In this document: positions 1 to 7,988 of the stretch, piece by piece | How positions within the stretch are numbered: position 1 is the first letter of the stretch | Layout of the letters: each line of letters starts with the position of its first letter | Origin: Pseudomonas sp. C2B4 | Lineage (GTDB): Bacteria; Pseudomonadota; Gammaproteobacteria; Pseudomonadales; Pseudomonadaceae | NCBI RefSeq assembly: GCF_013359695.1 | Contig: NZ_JABFMU010000016.1 | Coordinates: forward strand, 1-64,000 | Length of the DNA: 64,000 bases | Direction: 5' to 3' | Made by a program: the position numbers and the translations under genes | Notes under the pieces: generated by a model | What the model was told of the DNA's origin: nothing | What the model saw: the letters and a program-made list of their open reading frames with translations, nothing else | Databases searched by the model: none

Positions 1-1289
1 GTGAGGGTCAGCAGCTCTTCGCCGCTGACCAGCGACACCGGGCAGCCGTGGGTGGTGGTGTGGGCGGCGGTGTCGGCGCTGTCGCCGTTGGGGTTGGTGG
101 CTTGCTTCGGGGCGTCGTCGTGGGGTTCGTCTTTTTTTACGGTGGTATTGTTGCGAGCGCTCCAGCGCACTTGCATCCGGCCTTTTTTCAACCCTGCCGC
201 GACACCCCGGGCAGCAATTTTTTTATAGCGGTCGACGTAGCCGATGAAAGTGCTGATGATCGAGAACATCGCCTCGACCAACCGCCCTACCGCACTGATC
301 AACAGCGCGCCACGGCGTGCCAAACGCATCGTCAGATAAGCAACACCCGCCCCGGCAGCGGCAAAGGTCAGGACAACAGCGATCAAAATGTCGATCAGCA
401 GTTCCACCACCCGCATCGACACGGCCTTGGCGGTTTCACCCGCAATCACGCTGGGTGGCAGCATTTCCAGCCAGAGACTGGCAGTGCGCAACAGCAGACA
501 TAGTGCCGCCTCGTCACTGGCCAGCAGCTGGATTTTCGCCATTGCCTCCGGTACTTTTAGCGCCAGGTCCATCAACTGGTCAGCGCTGCTACTCAGTCGA
601 TCAATAAACTTGCCTGGATCCTGCAGAATGTCCGACAGCAGATTGATGCTGTCCCATACGCCCTCGATCGCAGCCCAACTGCCGGCCAGCATCCCGTTAC
701 CCACCGCCAGTGAAGACGACTTCGACCATTGCGGCCTGAACTCCTCCCACTCACTTCGCAGCCACTTATCCAGTGCCTGCGTCAGCCCGTCATAGGATTG
801 GAACAGCTCTGCCACCTCCTCCGGCGTGACCTCGCTCTGCACCCACACACGGTAGAACTTGCCCGCTTCGCCCCTGAACTGCCCCTTGCCGTTTTCATCC
901 AGCGTGACCGGCGTCGACTGACCGCCATCTATCGCGATCACATCGACCTGAATGTTCCCCAGCGGAACGTCATACACCGACTCGAACTTGCTCTCGATCT
1001 GCAGGATCCCGCTCTTCGGGCACTGCGCCACAGTCGAGATAAAGTCGTCATCCGTGCTGCTGACAACCGTACGGGTGTTGCCCAGCGTGATCACCCGCTC
1101 CATGCCCATCAGTGAAGGCAGGTCAGCAGCGTGACTGAGCCTGTCGGCGGTCTGGTTGAACCAGCGCGAGAGCTGTTGGCGGTAGAGCGTCAGCGTGTTC
1201 TGAAAATGGTCGAGTTCCTGCTCGATCCGGGCGATGTGATCCATCCGCCCACCGACAGGTAAGGCGTTGGGGAAAACCGGGTCGGACAT
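1..1289 (-). CDS. Rhs-family polymorphic toxin, N-terminal part (runs off the left edge)
   Basis: Open minus-strand frame with no stop from an ATG at 1289 to the window edge (429 codons). The first ~280 residues are soluble and carry no PAAR motif that I can see. A hydrophobic stretch follows at about residues 300-325. The last visible residues read GCPVSLVSGEELLTLT, which matches my memory of the start of the DUF6531 segment that opens the Rhs cage in Pseudomonas Rhs proteins. By family, such proteins enclose a C-terminal toxin and are often delivered by type VI secretion. Toxin, immunity gene and the rest of the cage lie outside the window, so target and activity are unknown. The hydrophobic region could be a membrane-insertion segment (inference). 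Confidence 0.72.
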   Translation of the reverse strand, partial: MSDPVFPNALPVGGRMDHIARIEQELDHFQNTLTLYRQQLSRWFNQTADRLSHAADLPSLMGMERVITLGNTRTVVSSTDDDFISTVAQCPKSGILQIESKFESVYDVPLGNIQVDVIAIDGGQSTPVTLDENGKGQFRGEAGKFYRVWVQSEVTPEEVAELFQSYDGLTQALDKWLRSEWEEFRPQWSKSSSLAVGNGMLAGSWAAIEGVWDSINLLSDILQDPGKFIDRLSSSADQLMDLALKVPEAMAKIQLLASDEAALCLLLRTASLWLEMLPPSVIAGETAKAVSMRVVELLIDILIAVVLTFAAAGAGVAYLTMRLARRGALLISAVGRLVEAMFSIISTFIGYVDRYKKIAARGVAAGLKKGRMQVRWSARNNTTVKKDEPHDDAPKQATNPNGDSADTAAHTTTHGCPVSLVSGEELLTL

Positions 1290-1403
1290 GGGCAATCTCT
1301 CGCACAGGAAATAGGGCGCGAGGGACTTTGCGGGGGATCAGTGAGGAAAGAAGTCAGGCGAGGAGGTGTTTCGTGTAGGGCGATTCGCTAAAACTTTTTC
1401 ACC

Positions 1404-1440
1404 CAAAAAAAGTGGCGCAGAAGTCTCCTCCTGCGCCACT
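1404..1440 (-). terminator. Rho-independent terminator after the Sel1 gene
   Basis: Perfect 10-bp inverted repeat (AGTGGCGCAG / CTGCGCCACT, 1411-1420 and 1431-1440). On the minus strand it is followed by a run of seven T. It lies 24 bp past the stop of the Sel1 gene and separates that operon from the Rhs gene. Confidence 0.85.
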
Positions 1441-1463
1441 CGGTTGTGTCAGATAAATCGGCG

Positions 1464-1871
1464 TTATTGCGTGGAATCGCGGGAAGCCAATTCCTGAAGC
1501 TTGATCTGTGCCAGCGGATGCCCAGCCTTAGCGGCAATGCCCCAGAACCGCGCCGCTTCAGCCGGATCCGGCGCCTTGCTCGAGGTCCCGGCGAGGCTGA
1601 TCACACCCACCTGATAAGCCGCTTTGCCATCACCGGCCAATGCCGCCAGGCGCAGCAAACGAACACCCTCTTCGCGTGCCCCCAGACCGACGCCACGAAA
1701 GGTCAGGATGTGGCCATAGAAACTCTGGGCGCCAACATCGCCCAGGTTCGCCATGCGGGCGAACTGGCCTTCAAGCCAGCTCCAGCCTCGGGGTTGGCGT
1801 ACAAACCATGACCAATGAAACAACCGGCGTGCGAGCCAGTAACTGACCCTCGCCTTGAGTCGAAAAAACAC
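1464..1871 (-). CDS. Sel1-repeat protein
   Basis: 135 aa. Residues ~45-125 contain Sel1-like helical repeats (for example VGAQSFYGHILTF, KAAYQVGVISLAG and HPLAQIKLQELA). These solenoid repeats usually mediate protein-protein contacts; no enzymatic motif is visible. The N-terminus is basic and aromatic. The GTG start directly follows the TGA of the upstream gene, with a GGAGG five bases before it, so translation is probably coupled. It is the last gene of a three-gene operon (Xre regulator, unknown, Sel1) and ends at a strong terminator. Partner unknown. Confidence 0.75.
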   Translation of the reverse strand: MFFRLKARVSYWLARRLFHWSWFVRQPRGWSWLEGQFARMANLGDVGAQSFYGHILTFRGVGLGAREEGVRLLRLAALAGDGKAAYQVGVISLAGTSSKAPDPAEAARFWGIAAKAGHPLAQIKLQELASRDSTQ

Positions 1872-2243
1872 TCAGGCCTCCGCCGATTCGGGGTACTCGT
1901 ATTCGAACACCCGCACCACTTCCGAGGCATGCCAGGAAGCGGCAGCGACACCATCGGAGGGTCCGGAAAATCGCCCGAGACGCTCCACGCATTCAAAGAA
2001 ACCCGTGCGTGGCAGGCGACTGGCACCCTGACTGATCACCAGCGAACTGCGCAAGGGTTGTTCGGCCTTGGCGTCAAGCGCCGCCAAATGTTCAAGCGCG
2101 GCGGTCAGGGTTTGCATGGCGGGCGTGGGGAGCTGCAAACGCTCCAGCAATGCCCGATAAGTCAGGAGGTGACGCTGACGGCGCGCCTGATCCAGCTCGC
2201 CCAGCAATCCGTCCCAATGTTGACGACTGATGCGTACGCTCAC
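1872..2243 (-). CDS. Conserved protein of unknown function, paired with an Xre regulator
   Basis: 123 aa, not recognised with certainty. The N-terminal half is helical and charged. Residues ~65-92 hold a segment ending ASRLPRTGFFECVERLGRF; the pattern 'LPxxGFF..a..lG' recalls a small family of bacterial proteins of unknown function, but this is memory only. No signal peptide or membrane segment. Its ATG overlaps the TGA of the upstream Xre gene (ATGA), and the GTG of the Sel1 gene follows its stop at once. A small protein coupled to an Xre repressor resembles a toxin-antitoxin layout, but nothing in the residues shows toxicity. Confidence 0.6.
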   Translation of the reverse strand: MSVRISRQHWDGLLGELDQARRQRHLLTYRALLERLQLPTPAMQTLTAALEHLAALDAKAEQPLRSSLVISQGASRLPRTGFFECVERLGRFSGPSDGVAAASWHASEVVRVFEYEYPESAEA

Positions 2244-2581
2244 GATTCATCCCTCCACCCTGGCACCGTCAATTCCCAGGCCAGGCTGCGGCGAATCGCT
2301 GCGTCAGGCTGACGCTCGCCACTCTCGATCATGGCCAGATAAGACGGGCTGATGCCTACCGTGCGGGCGAGCGCCTCGATGGCGATGCCCTTCCCTTCGC
2401 GCAAACTGCGTAGTTGATCAAGACCTGGAAGAATCGGGTCCTGGGTTGCCGCAATCGGCGCTGGGGTCGGTTGCGACGGTGCTTCGTTGATGCCTGCTGC
2501 TTTCAGTAAAGCCTGATACTGAGCCCACGGCAGAACCGCGTATTCTGGTTCGCCTTCGCGTGTAATTATCTGAATATCCAT
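2240..2581 (-). CDS. Xre/Cro-type helix-turn-helix regulator
   Basis: 113 aa from the ATG at 2581, which has GGGG 5 bases upstream; a longer frame begins at 2605 but lacks a ribosome site. The N-terminal ~30 residues (MDIQIITREGEPEYAVLPW..) look like the short beta/dimerisation region of Phd-type antitoxins, followed by a proline-rich linker. Residues ~60-105 form a classic HTH_3 domain (LRSLREGKGIAIEALA, ISPSYLAMIESGERQP). Likely an autorepressor of its own three-gene operon (inference). Overlaps the next gene by 4 bp. Confidence 0.85.
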   Translation of the reverse strand: MDIQIITREGEPEYAVLPWAQYQALLKAAGINEAPSQPTPAPIAATQDPILPGLDQLRSLREGKGIAIEALARTVGISPSYLAMIESGERQPDAAIRRSLAWELTVPGWRDES

Positions 2582-2695
2582 GACTACCCCGTAGGACAAC
2601 AACACTTAGCGAGTCGGCACTTTTCCCTAGAAGTGTAATCCTAACAGCGGCCAAGGTCGCGGGGGGTATCTATCTGTGGGTGAGACTTAATCGGC

Positions 2696-3151
2696 TCAAC
2701 GTTTTTTCGGTCCCTGAAGCTGAAGTTGTTCAGGCGTATCGGGCAAGCGTTCGACCACGGCGAGCTTTTCGGGTACCTGACGTTTGCGCCAGGCGCGGAA
2801 GGCATTGAGTTCATCGTCGAGGACTTTCATCAACCAACCCAGCACAGCGATGTCATCGAGCATGCCGAACATGGGAAGGAAATCCGGAATGGCATCCAGC
2901 GGGCTGAGGAAGTACATCAGACCTGCCACAACCGAGATCACGGCCTTGGGACTGATCGCCCGATACTCACCGCGCCAGTACGCCAGGCAAAGGGCCTGCA
3001 ACAGGCGCAAATCATCCTTGAGCTTGCCCAGTCGGTTACCCTGACTGGCACCTTTGCTTGCCACCGCGAACAACAAGGTCGGCAAGCGCCCACGTGCGAG
3101 CAGGCGTCCAGCCAACGGCAGGAAACGAGCAAAATTCCAAGGTGCTTTCAT
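2696..3151 (-). CDS. YkvA/DUF1232 membrane protein
   Basis: 151 aa from the ATG at 3151, preceded by GGGAGGA at good spacing; the frame is open up to 3241 but those 30 codons have no ribosome site and run through the DnaA-box palindrome. DUF1232 core at about residues 60-110 with the signature SPLDAIPDFLPMFGMLDD. One hydrophobic helix precedes that motif. Function of the family is not established. Unlinked to the flanking operon by strand spacing (about 115 bp to the Xre start). Confidence 0.85.
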   Translation of the reverse strand: MKAPWNFARFLPLAGRLLARGRLPTLLFAVASKGASQGNRLGKLKDDLRLLQALCLAYWRGEYRAISPKAVISVVAGLMYFLSPLDAIPDFLPMFGMLDDIAVLGWLMKVLDDELNAFRAWRKRQVPEKLAVVERLPDTPEQLQLQGPKKR

Positions 3152-3170
3152 GAGTTCCTCCCGCGCAAAT

Positions 3171-3195
3171 GTTATCCACACAAATTGTGGATAAC
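3171..3195. promoter_or_regulatory. Head-to-head DnaA boxes (palindrome) upstream of the DUF1232 gene
   Basis: GTTATCCACA - CAAAT - TGTGGATAAC: a perfect 10-bp inverted repeat whose arms each contain the consensus DnaA box TTATCCACA. It sits 20 bp upstream of the chosen ATG at 3151, in the leader or promoter of that gene. Direct reading; role inferred. Confidence 0.6.
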
Positions 3196-3397
3196 CTTGT
3201 GAACAGAGCTGCTTTTCACGGCTGAAAGCCCCACTGCACAAGGGCTGAGCTTAGATCGGGCGTTTTTTACTCATCAAAAAAAACCCAATATTTCATTGAC
3301 TTGGCGGTCTGGCGAGGTTAGCGCCGGTCCTACAATGGCTATGACTCCAGCCTGCATCATCTGTTCGTTTTGTTTACCCGTACCGGACGCCAGATGC

Positions 3398-3430
3398 AAC
3401 AACGCCCCGCATAAGCGAGGCGTTGTTTTT
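3398..3430. terminator. Hairpin between DUF1232 leader and fklB
   Basis: AACAACGCC..GGCGTTGTT 9-bp stem with an inner CGC-ATAA-GCG. It lies 18 bp past the fklB stop. The T-run (TTTTT) is on the plus-strand side; on the minus strand the tail is only GTTGTTGC. It may end fklB, but it would be a better terminator for a plus-strand transcript. Confidence 0.6.
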
Positions 3431-3444
3431 GAAGCAGACGCTAA

Positions 3445-4158
3445 TTACTTGGCGGCTTCTTCTTTCGCTGGATCTTTGATCGCCAGCAGTTCCAGGTCGA
3501 ACACCAGCACCGAGTTGGCTGGAATCGCCGGGCTTGGGCTTTGCGCGCCGTAGGCCAGTTCGCTTGGAATGTACAACTTGTACTTCTCGCCGACGTGCAT
3601 CAGTTGAAGGCCTTCGACCCAACCCGGAATCACACCGCTGACCGGCAGATCGATCGGGCTGCCGCGCTCGACGGAGCTGTCGAAAACGGTGCCATTGGTC
3701 AGCTTGCCGGTGTAGTGAACGGTCACTACGTCAGTCGGCTTGGGCTGAGCGCCATCGGCTTTCTTTTCCACTTCATACTGCAGGCCGGAAGCGGTGGTCA
3801 CGACACCCGCTTTCTTACCGTTTTCCTCGAGGAACTTCTTGCCGGCAGCTGCCGACTCTTCGCTCATCTTGGCCATACGCTCTTCAGCACGCTTTTGCAG
3901 TGCAGCGAAGGCTTCAACCAGCTCTTCGTCTTTGAGCTTCTGCTCTTTCTTGCCGACGGCATCTTCGATGCCCTGGGCTACGGCTTTGGAATCCAGGTCA
4001 TCCATGCCTTCCTGAGCCAGGCTCTTGCCCATGTTCAGGCCAATGCCGTAGGAAGCTTTTTGCGCCGGGGTTTTCAGCTCTACGCTGGTCTGCGAGTCGC
4101 AACCCGCAAGTACCAGGCTAACCAGGGCCACCGCCGCCGCCAACCGATGCTGTTTCAT
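3445..4158 (-). CDS. fklB: FKBP-type peptidyl-prolyl cis-trans isomerase, lipoprotein
   Basis: 237 aa. A lipoprotein signal at the N-terminus (LVSLVLAGC, Cys19) places it in the cell envelope. Residues ~25-120 form the helical FKBP_N dimerisation/chaperone domain seen in Mip, FkpA and FklB. Residues ~135-230 form the FKBP catalytic domain (VTVHYTGKLTNGTVFDSS, VIPGWVEGLQLM, LAYG). It assists folding of envelope proteins by proline isomerisation. AAGGA lies seven bases before the ATG. Divergent from the cytochrome c gene. Confidence 0.92.
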   Translation of the reverse strand: MKQHRLAAAVALVSLVLAGCDSQTSVELKTPAQKASYGIGLNMGKSLAQEGMDDLDSKAVAQGIEDAVGKKEQKLKDEELVEAFAALQKRAEERMAKMSEESAAAGKKFLEENGKKAGVVTTASGLQYEVEKKADGAQPKPTDVVTVHYTGKLTNGTVFDSSVERGSPIDLPVSGVIPGWVEGLQLMHVGEKYKLYIPSELAYGAQSPSPAIPANSVLVFDLELLAIKDPAKEEAAK

Positions 4159-4425
4159 GCTATTTCCTTGTTCATTCGCCTAAAGGGCAATCGAGTAAAG
4201 CCGCGAGCTTATCAGGCGGCCACGACCAATGGCTACCGGCATGAGAGCCAGAGATTTCTGATAAGTTCAGGTGTTTAAACGCTTTTCGCAGTGTAGATGA
4301 TGAAACTTCTGTCATCTCGTTCCCACACAAGCAAATTCTCCCCCCTCACATCTGGCGTAATGGCCACTTGCCGCCCACCTGGCGCTCAGGCATAACAGAG
4401 TTACAAATCGACAAGGAAGTTCATC

Positions 4426-6228
4426 TTGCGCCTCTTTCTCCGCTTGCTGGCTCTGATCGTTGCCCTGTTGTTAGTGGGCCTGGCCGTGGTCTTGTACTAC
4501 GTCGTCAACCCGAAGCTGCCGTTCTGGACGCCCCCACAGCAGGTGCATTACCTGGAGCAATGGAGCGCCGCCGACCGCGAGACCTATTACTTCACGCCCC
4601 AAGGCACTCAGGTCAAAGGTCTGCGTTACGAGTGGTTCAAAGCGCTCGAATTGCCCCTCTCAAAACAACGCTTCGCCGCCCCCGAATACCTCGCGCGCTT
4701 CGGTTTCCTGATCGACCCTGACCAGAAACCCACACCTAAAAACCCCGACAAGCTGCCGGTGGGCTTCGCCCGGCATCAGAATCCCGGCAGCACGGATACA
4801 TTTCTGGATATTACCTGCGCCGCCTGCCACACCGGTGAGCTGCGCTTCAAGGGTCAGGCCGTGCGCATCGATGGCGGATCGGCCCAGCATGTTTTGCCCT
4901 CCAGCGTTCCTACATTGAAAGGTGGCAGTTTCGGACAAGCCCTGGTGGCGAGTCTGTTCGTGACTTACTACAACCCGTGGAAATTCGAAGATTTCGCACG
5001 CGATGTCCTTGGTTCCGACTACGAAGCCCGACACGAAGAACTGCGCAAGGAGTTCAAGAAGTCCCTCGACACCTTCCTGAAAGTCGCCTGGAACGACACC
5101 CATCGCGGGCTCTACCCGACCGAGGAAGGCCCGGGACGTACCGACGCGTTCGGACGCATTGCCAACGCCAGTTTCGGTGACGCCATTTCCCCCGCCAACT
5201 ATCGCGTGGCCAATGCCCCTGTCGACTATCCGCAACTGTGGGACATGTGGACCTTCGACTGGGTGCAATGGAATGGATCGGCGCAACAGCCCATGGCACG
5301 CAATATCGGCGAAGCCCTGGGCGTCGGCGCCACGCTGAGCTTTTTTGACAAAAACAGGCAGCCGCTGATGGGCGATGATCGTTATCCGTCCAGTGTCCGA
5401 GTGCGCGATCTGCATCTGATCGAAGAAACCCTGCAACGGTTGGAACCACCCGCCTGGCCGGAAGCACTGCTGGGGACAATCGATAAACCCCTGGCTGCCA
5501 AGGGCCGGGCACTGTTCGGCGAGAACTGCGCCGGCTGCCACGTACCGCGCGTTACCCAGGGCGAAGGACGATACGTGCAACACCTGAAAATGCTTCCGGT
5601 GGACTACATCGGCACCGATCCTGGCGCCGCCAACAACATCGCCGACCACCGCTTCGATCTGACGGCGTTGCAGTGGGATCAAAAAGAACTCGAACAGCTT
5701 GATGTTGACCCCAAGCCCACCGAACCGCTGGATTTGAGCCAGATGTCGGTGGCCAAAGGACTGGCTTATGTCACGGCCTTTGTCGAAAACCGGGCGTATC
5801 GCGACGCCGGCATCACCCCGGCCGAGCGACCGGAGATGGACGGCTTCGGCCTGCCGATCGGTGTCCGCGAGTTGCGCGCCTACAAGGCTCGCCCCTTGGC
5901 CGGTGTATGGGCGACAGCTCCGTTTCTACACAACGGTTCGGTGCCAAGCATCTATCAACTGCTCTCGCCGCAGGATGAGCGCGCGACGACGTTCTATAAA
6001 GGCACCTTCGAATACGACCCGAAACACCTGGGTTATCGCACCGAAGCCTTTACCAATGGCTTTGTGTTCGACACGCGCATCACCGGCAATCACAACAGCG
6101 GCCACGAATTCCGCTCCGGAAAACTCGGCAACGGCGTGATTGGCCGCCTGCTGCAGCCGCAGGAGCGCTGGGCACTGCTGGAGTATCTGAAAGTCTTGGG
6201 CGGGCCATTGGAGTCGCAACTGCCATGA
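4426..6228 (+). CDS. Membrane-anchored dihaem c-type cytochrome
   Basis: 600 aa. TTG start supported by AAGGAAG six bases upstream. One N-terminal membrane helix (residues ~2-24) would hold a periplasmic domain. Two haem-c motifs are visible: CAACH at residues 131-135 and CAGCH at 368-372. The C-terminal half resembles the cytochrome-c-peroxidase/MauG-like class (GVWATAPFLHNGSVPSIYQLL). Substrate and redox partner are not evident. It lies 16 bp upstream of a catalase-fold gene, which hints at joint peroxide or haem-redox chemistry (inference). Confidence 0.85.
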   Translation: MRLFLRLLALIVALLLVGLAVVLYYVVNPKLPFWTPPQQVHYLEQWSAADRETYYFTPQGTQVKGLRYEWFKALELPLSKQRFAAPEYLARFGFLIDPDQKPTPKNPDKLPVGFARHQNPGSTDTFLDITCAACHTGELRFKGQAVRIDGGSAQHVLPSSVPTLKGGSFGQALVASLFVTYYNPWKFEDFARDVLGSDYEARHEELRKEFKKSLDTFLKVAWNDTHRGLYPTEEGPGRTDAFGRIANASFGDAISPANYRVANAPVDYPQLWDMWTFDWVQWNGSAQQPMARNIGEALGVGATLSFFDKNRQPLMGDDRYPSSVRVRDLHLIEETLQRLEPPAWPEALLGTIDKPLAAKGRALFGENCAGCHVPRVTQGEGRYVQHLKMLPVDYIGTDPGAANNIADHRFDLTALQWDQKELEQLDVDPKPTEPLDLSQMSVAKGLAYVTAFVENRAYRDAGITPAERPEMDGFGLPIGVRELRAYKARPLAGVWATAPFLHNGSVPSIYQLLSPQDERATTFYKGTFEYDPKHLGYRTEAFTNGFVFDTRITGNHNSGHEFRSGKLGNGVIGRLLQPQERWALLEYLKVLGGPLESQLP

Positions 6229-6244
6229 TCAAAAGGAATGCCCC

Positions 6245-7381
6245 ATGCTGAAGACTCTCTGGCTGCGCCTGGGCGCTTTTCTTGGCAAGACGCTGCTATG
6301 GCTGTTGGGCCTTGGGCTGCTCGGCTGGGCGCTGGCCACCGCGTGGTTCGCCTGGCAACACCGCGGACCGGTATCAGCGCAAGAACTGATCCCGGACGGT
6401 GAAGCGGCAATGACTCAGGAGATCATCCAGACTGCCGTGCGCATCGTCGACCAGCACCGTGAAAGCACCCGTTATTTACGCGATGCTCATGCCAAGGCCC
6501 ACGGTTGCGTGAAGGCTGAAGTCCAGGTGTTGCCGGATCTGGCGGACAACCTTCGCCAGGGTGTTTTCAGTGAGCCCGGTAAAACCTGGCAAGCGACCCT
6601 GCGCCTGTCCAATGGCAATGCCTATCCACAGTTCGACAGCATCCGCGATGCCCGGGGCATGGCGATCAAACTGCTCGATGTCCCCGGCAAACAGCTGCTG
6701 AGCGATCAGCAACAACGAGGCGAACAGGACTTCGTGATGTTCAGCCATCCGAATTTCTTCGTCAGCGATGTTGCCGAGTATCGTCAGAATGTCGCTGCTC
6801 AGGCGGATGGCAAAAAGATGATGGCGTTCTTTCCGGGCTGGGACCCACGTTCGTGGCAGGTTCGCCATTTGTTCATCGCCCTGGCAACGCTGTCCCCCGC
6901 CCCACCCAGCCCAACCCAGACCACCTATTTTTCGGTTTCACCCTACAAATTCGGTGAGGCCAATGCCAAGTTTCGCGTGATGCCCGACCCTGAAAGCTGC
7001 CCCGGCTACACCTTGCCGGCACAAAATCAGAAGCTGCCGAACTTCCTGCGCAGCGCATTGAATCAGCAGTTATCCACAGATCGGGTGCCTGCGTGCTTCG
7101 TGTTGCAGATCCAGCGCCAGGACGCGAACAAGTACATGCCGATCGAAGACACGAGCATCGAGTGGCGCGAAAGCGATTCTCCCTTCCAGACCGTGGCGCG
7201 GATCACCGTACCCGCGCAGGACTTCGACACGCCGGCGCTGAACCTGCGATGCGATAACCAGTCGTTCAATCCATGGTTTGGCCTTGAGGCACACCGCCCC
7301 ATCGGCGGCATCAACCGGTTGCGCAAAGCCGTTTACGAGGCCGTCAGCGATTACCGACACGCTCGCAATGCCGGGCAATAA
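6245..7381 (+). CDS. Catalase-fold haem protein with N-terminal membrane anchor
   Basis: 378 aa, shorter than true catalases (~480). A hydrophobic helix (residues ~12-37) suggests anchoring with the haem domain in the periplasm. Catalase-like features are RDAHAKAHG (~79-87) with a candidate distal His82, and FDSIRDARGMAIKL (~132-145). The C-terminus NPWFGLEAHRPIGGINRLR is typical of the short SrpA-like 'catalase family' proteins, which act as peroxidases rather than catalases. AAGGAA precedes the ATG. Co-transcribed with the dihaem cytochrome, and followed by two hairpins. Confidence 0.85.
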   Translation: MLKTLWLRLGAFLGKTLLWLLGLGLLGWALATAWFAWQHRGPVSAQELIPDGEAAMTQEIIQTAVRIVDQHRESTRYLRDAHAKAHGCVKAEVQVLPDLADNLRQGVFSEPGKTWQATLRLSNGNAYPQFDSIRDARGMAIKLLDVPGKQLLSDQQQRGEQDFVMFSHPNFFVSDVAEYRQNVAAQADGKKMMAFFPGWDPRSWQVRHLFIALATLSPAPPSPTQTTYFSVSPYKFGEANAKFRVMPDPESCPGYTLPAQNQKLPNFLRSALNQQLSTDRVPACFVLQIQRQDANKYMPIEDTSIEWRESDSPFQTVARITVPAQDFDTPALNLRCDNQSFNPWFGLEAHRPIGGINRLRKAVYEAVSDYRHARNAGQ

Positions 7382-7397
7382 ACCCACTGAAACGAAA

Positions 7398-7419
7398 AAA
7401 GCGACCCAAAGGTCGCTTT
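7398..7419 (+). terminator. Hairpin after the catalase-like gene
   Basis: AAAGCGACC-CAAA-GGTCGCTTT stem-loop 17 bp past the stop, with a short T-rich tail (CTCATT). Confidence 0.7.
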
Positions 7420-7458
7420 CTCATTGAGGCCGGCATGGAAAGCCAAACCCCGGACAGC

Positions 7459-7485
7459 AAAAAGCCCGCATCAAGCGGGCTTTTT
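7459..7485. terminator. Bidirectional terminator between catalase-like gene and tRNAs
   Basis: AAAAAGCCCGC-ATCAA-GCGGGCTTTTT. A-run and T-run flank the stem, so it can stop the plus-strand operon and the minus-strand tRNA transcript. Confidence 0.85.
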
Positions 7486-7525
7486 GTGTGGTGACCTGGC
7501 GTTCAGTGTTCCATGTTACCGAATA

Positions 7526-7602
7526 TGGCGCAGCGGACGGGACTCGAACCCGCGACCCCCGGCGTGACAGGCCGGTATTCTAACCGACTGAACTACCGCT
7601 GC
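7526..7602 (-). tRNA. tRNA-Asp (GTC), copy 1
   Basis: 77 nt with encoded CCA. Acceptor stem GCAGCGG/CCGCTGC, D-arm GTTCAGTCGGTTAGAAT, anticodon loop CTGTCAC with anticodon GTC, T-loop TTCGAGT. Identical in the cloverleaf to the copy at 7893-7969. Confidence 0.97.
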
Positions 7603-7617
7603 GCGTAGCGTTGAAAG

Positions 7618-7693
7618 TGGTGGGTGATGACGGGATCGAACCGCCGACATTCTGCTTGTAAGGCAGACGCTCTCCCAGCTGAGCTAATCACCC
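7618..7693 (-). tRNA. tRNA-Val (TAC), copy 1
   Basis: 76 nt with encoded CCA. Acceptor stem GGGTGAT/ATCACCC, anticodon loop CTTACAA with anticodon TAC, T-loop TTCGATC. Transcribed ahead of the tRNA-Asp that follows 15 bp downstream on the minus strand. Confidence 0.97.
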
Positions 7694-7826
7694 TTTACCT
7701 TCGTTGCGGGGCGCATTGTGCCACAAATTTTCATAAAGTGTTGATTTAATTGATAATTTTTTCAAAAAAATCTGAAAACCGGTGAAACGACGCGTCCTGC
7801 AGAAACAACCATCAAACTGCAGACAG

Positions 7827-7852
7827 AAAAAAACCCGCATCAGCGGGCTTTT
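7827..7852 (-). terminator. Terminator between the two tRNA units
   Basis: AAACCCGC..GCGGGCTT stem, followed on the minus strand by seven T. It lies 41 bp past the 3' end of the second tRNA-Asp. It is a diverged copy of the hairpin at 7459-7485. Confidence 0.8.
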
Positions 7853-7892
7853 CCGTGGTGACCTGGCGTTCAGTGTTCCAGGTTACCGAATA

Positions 7893-7969
7893 TGGCGCAG
7901 CGGACGGGACTCGAACCCGCGACCCCCGGCGTGACAGGCCGGTATTCTAACCGACTGAACTACCGCTGC
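7893..7969 (-). tRNA. tRNA-Asp (GTC), copy 2
   Basis: 77 nt with encoded CCA, same sequence as the copy at 7526-7602 (anticodon GTC). Confidence 0.97.
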
Positions 7970-7988
7970 GCGTAACACTGAAAACGAA

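Noticed and set aside
1123..1305. 60-codon minus-strand frame at the Rhs start
   Set aside because: Out of frame with the open Rhs reading frame, which starts at 1289 and continues to the edge.
7070..7078. Consensus DnaA box TTATCCACA
   Set aside because: Lies inside the catalase-like coding region as a single box; likely chance or a titration site at most.
7740..7780. Promoter for the downstream tRNA unit
   Set aside because: A CACAAT-like -10 is present before 7693 but no acceptable -35 at 16-18 bp, so I did not annotate it.
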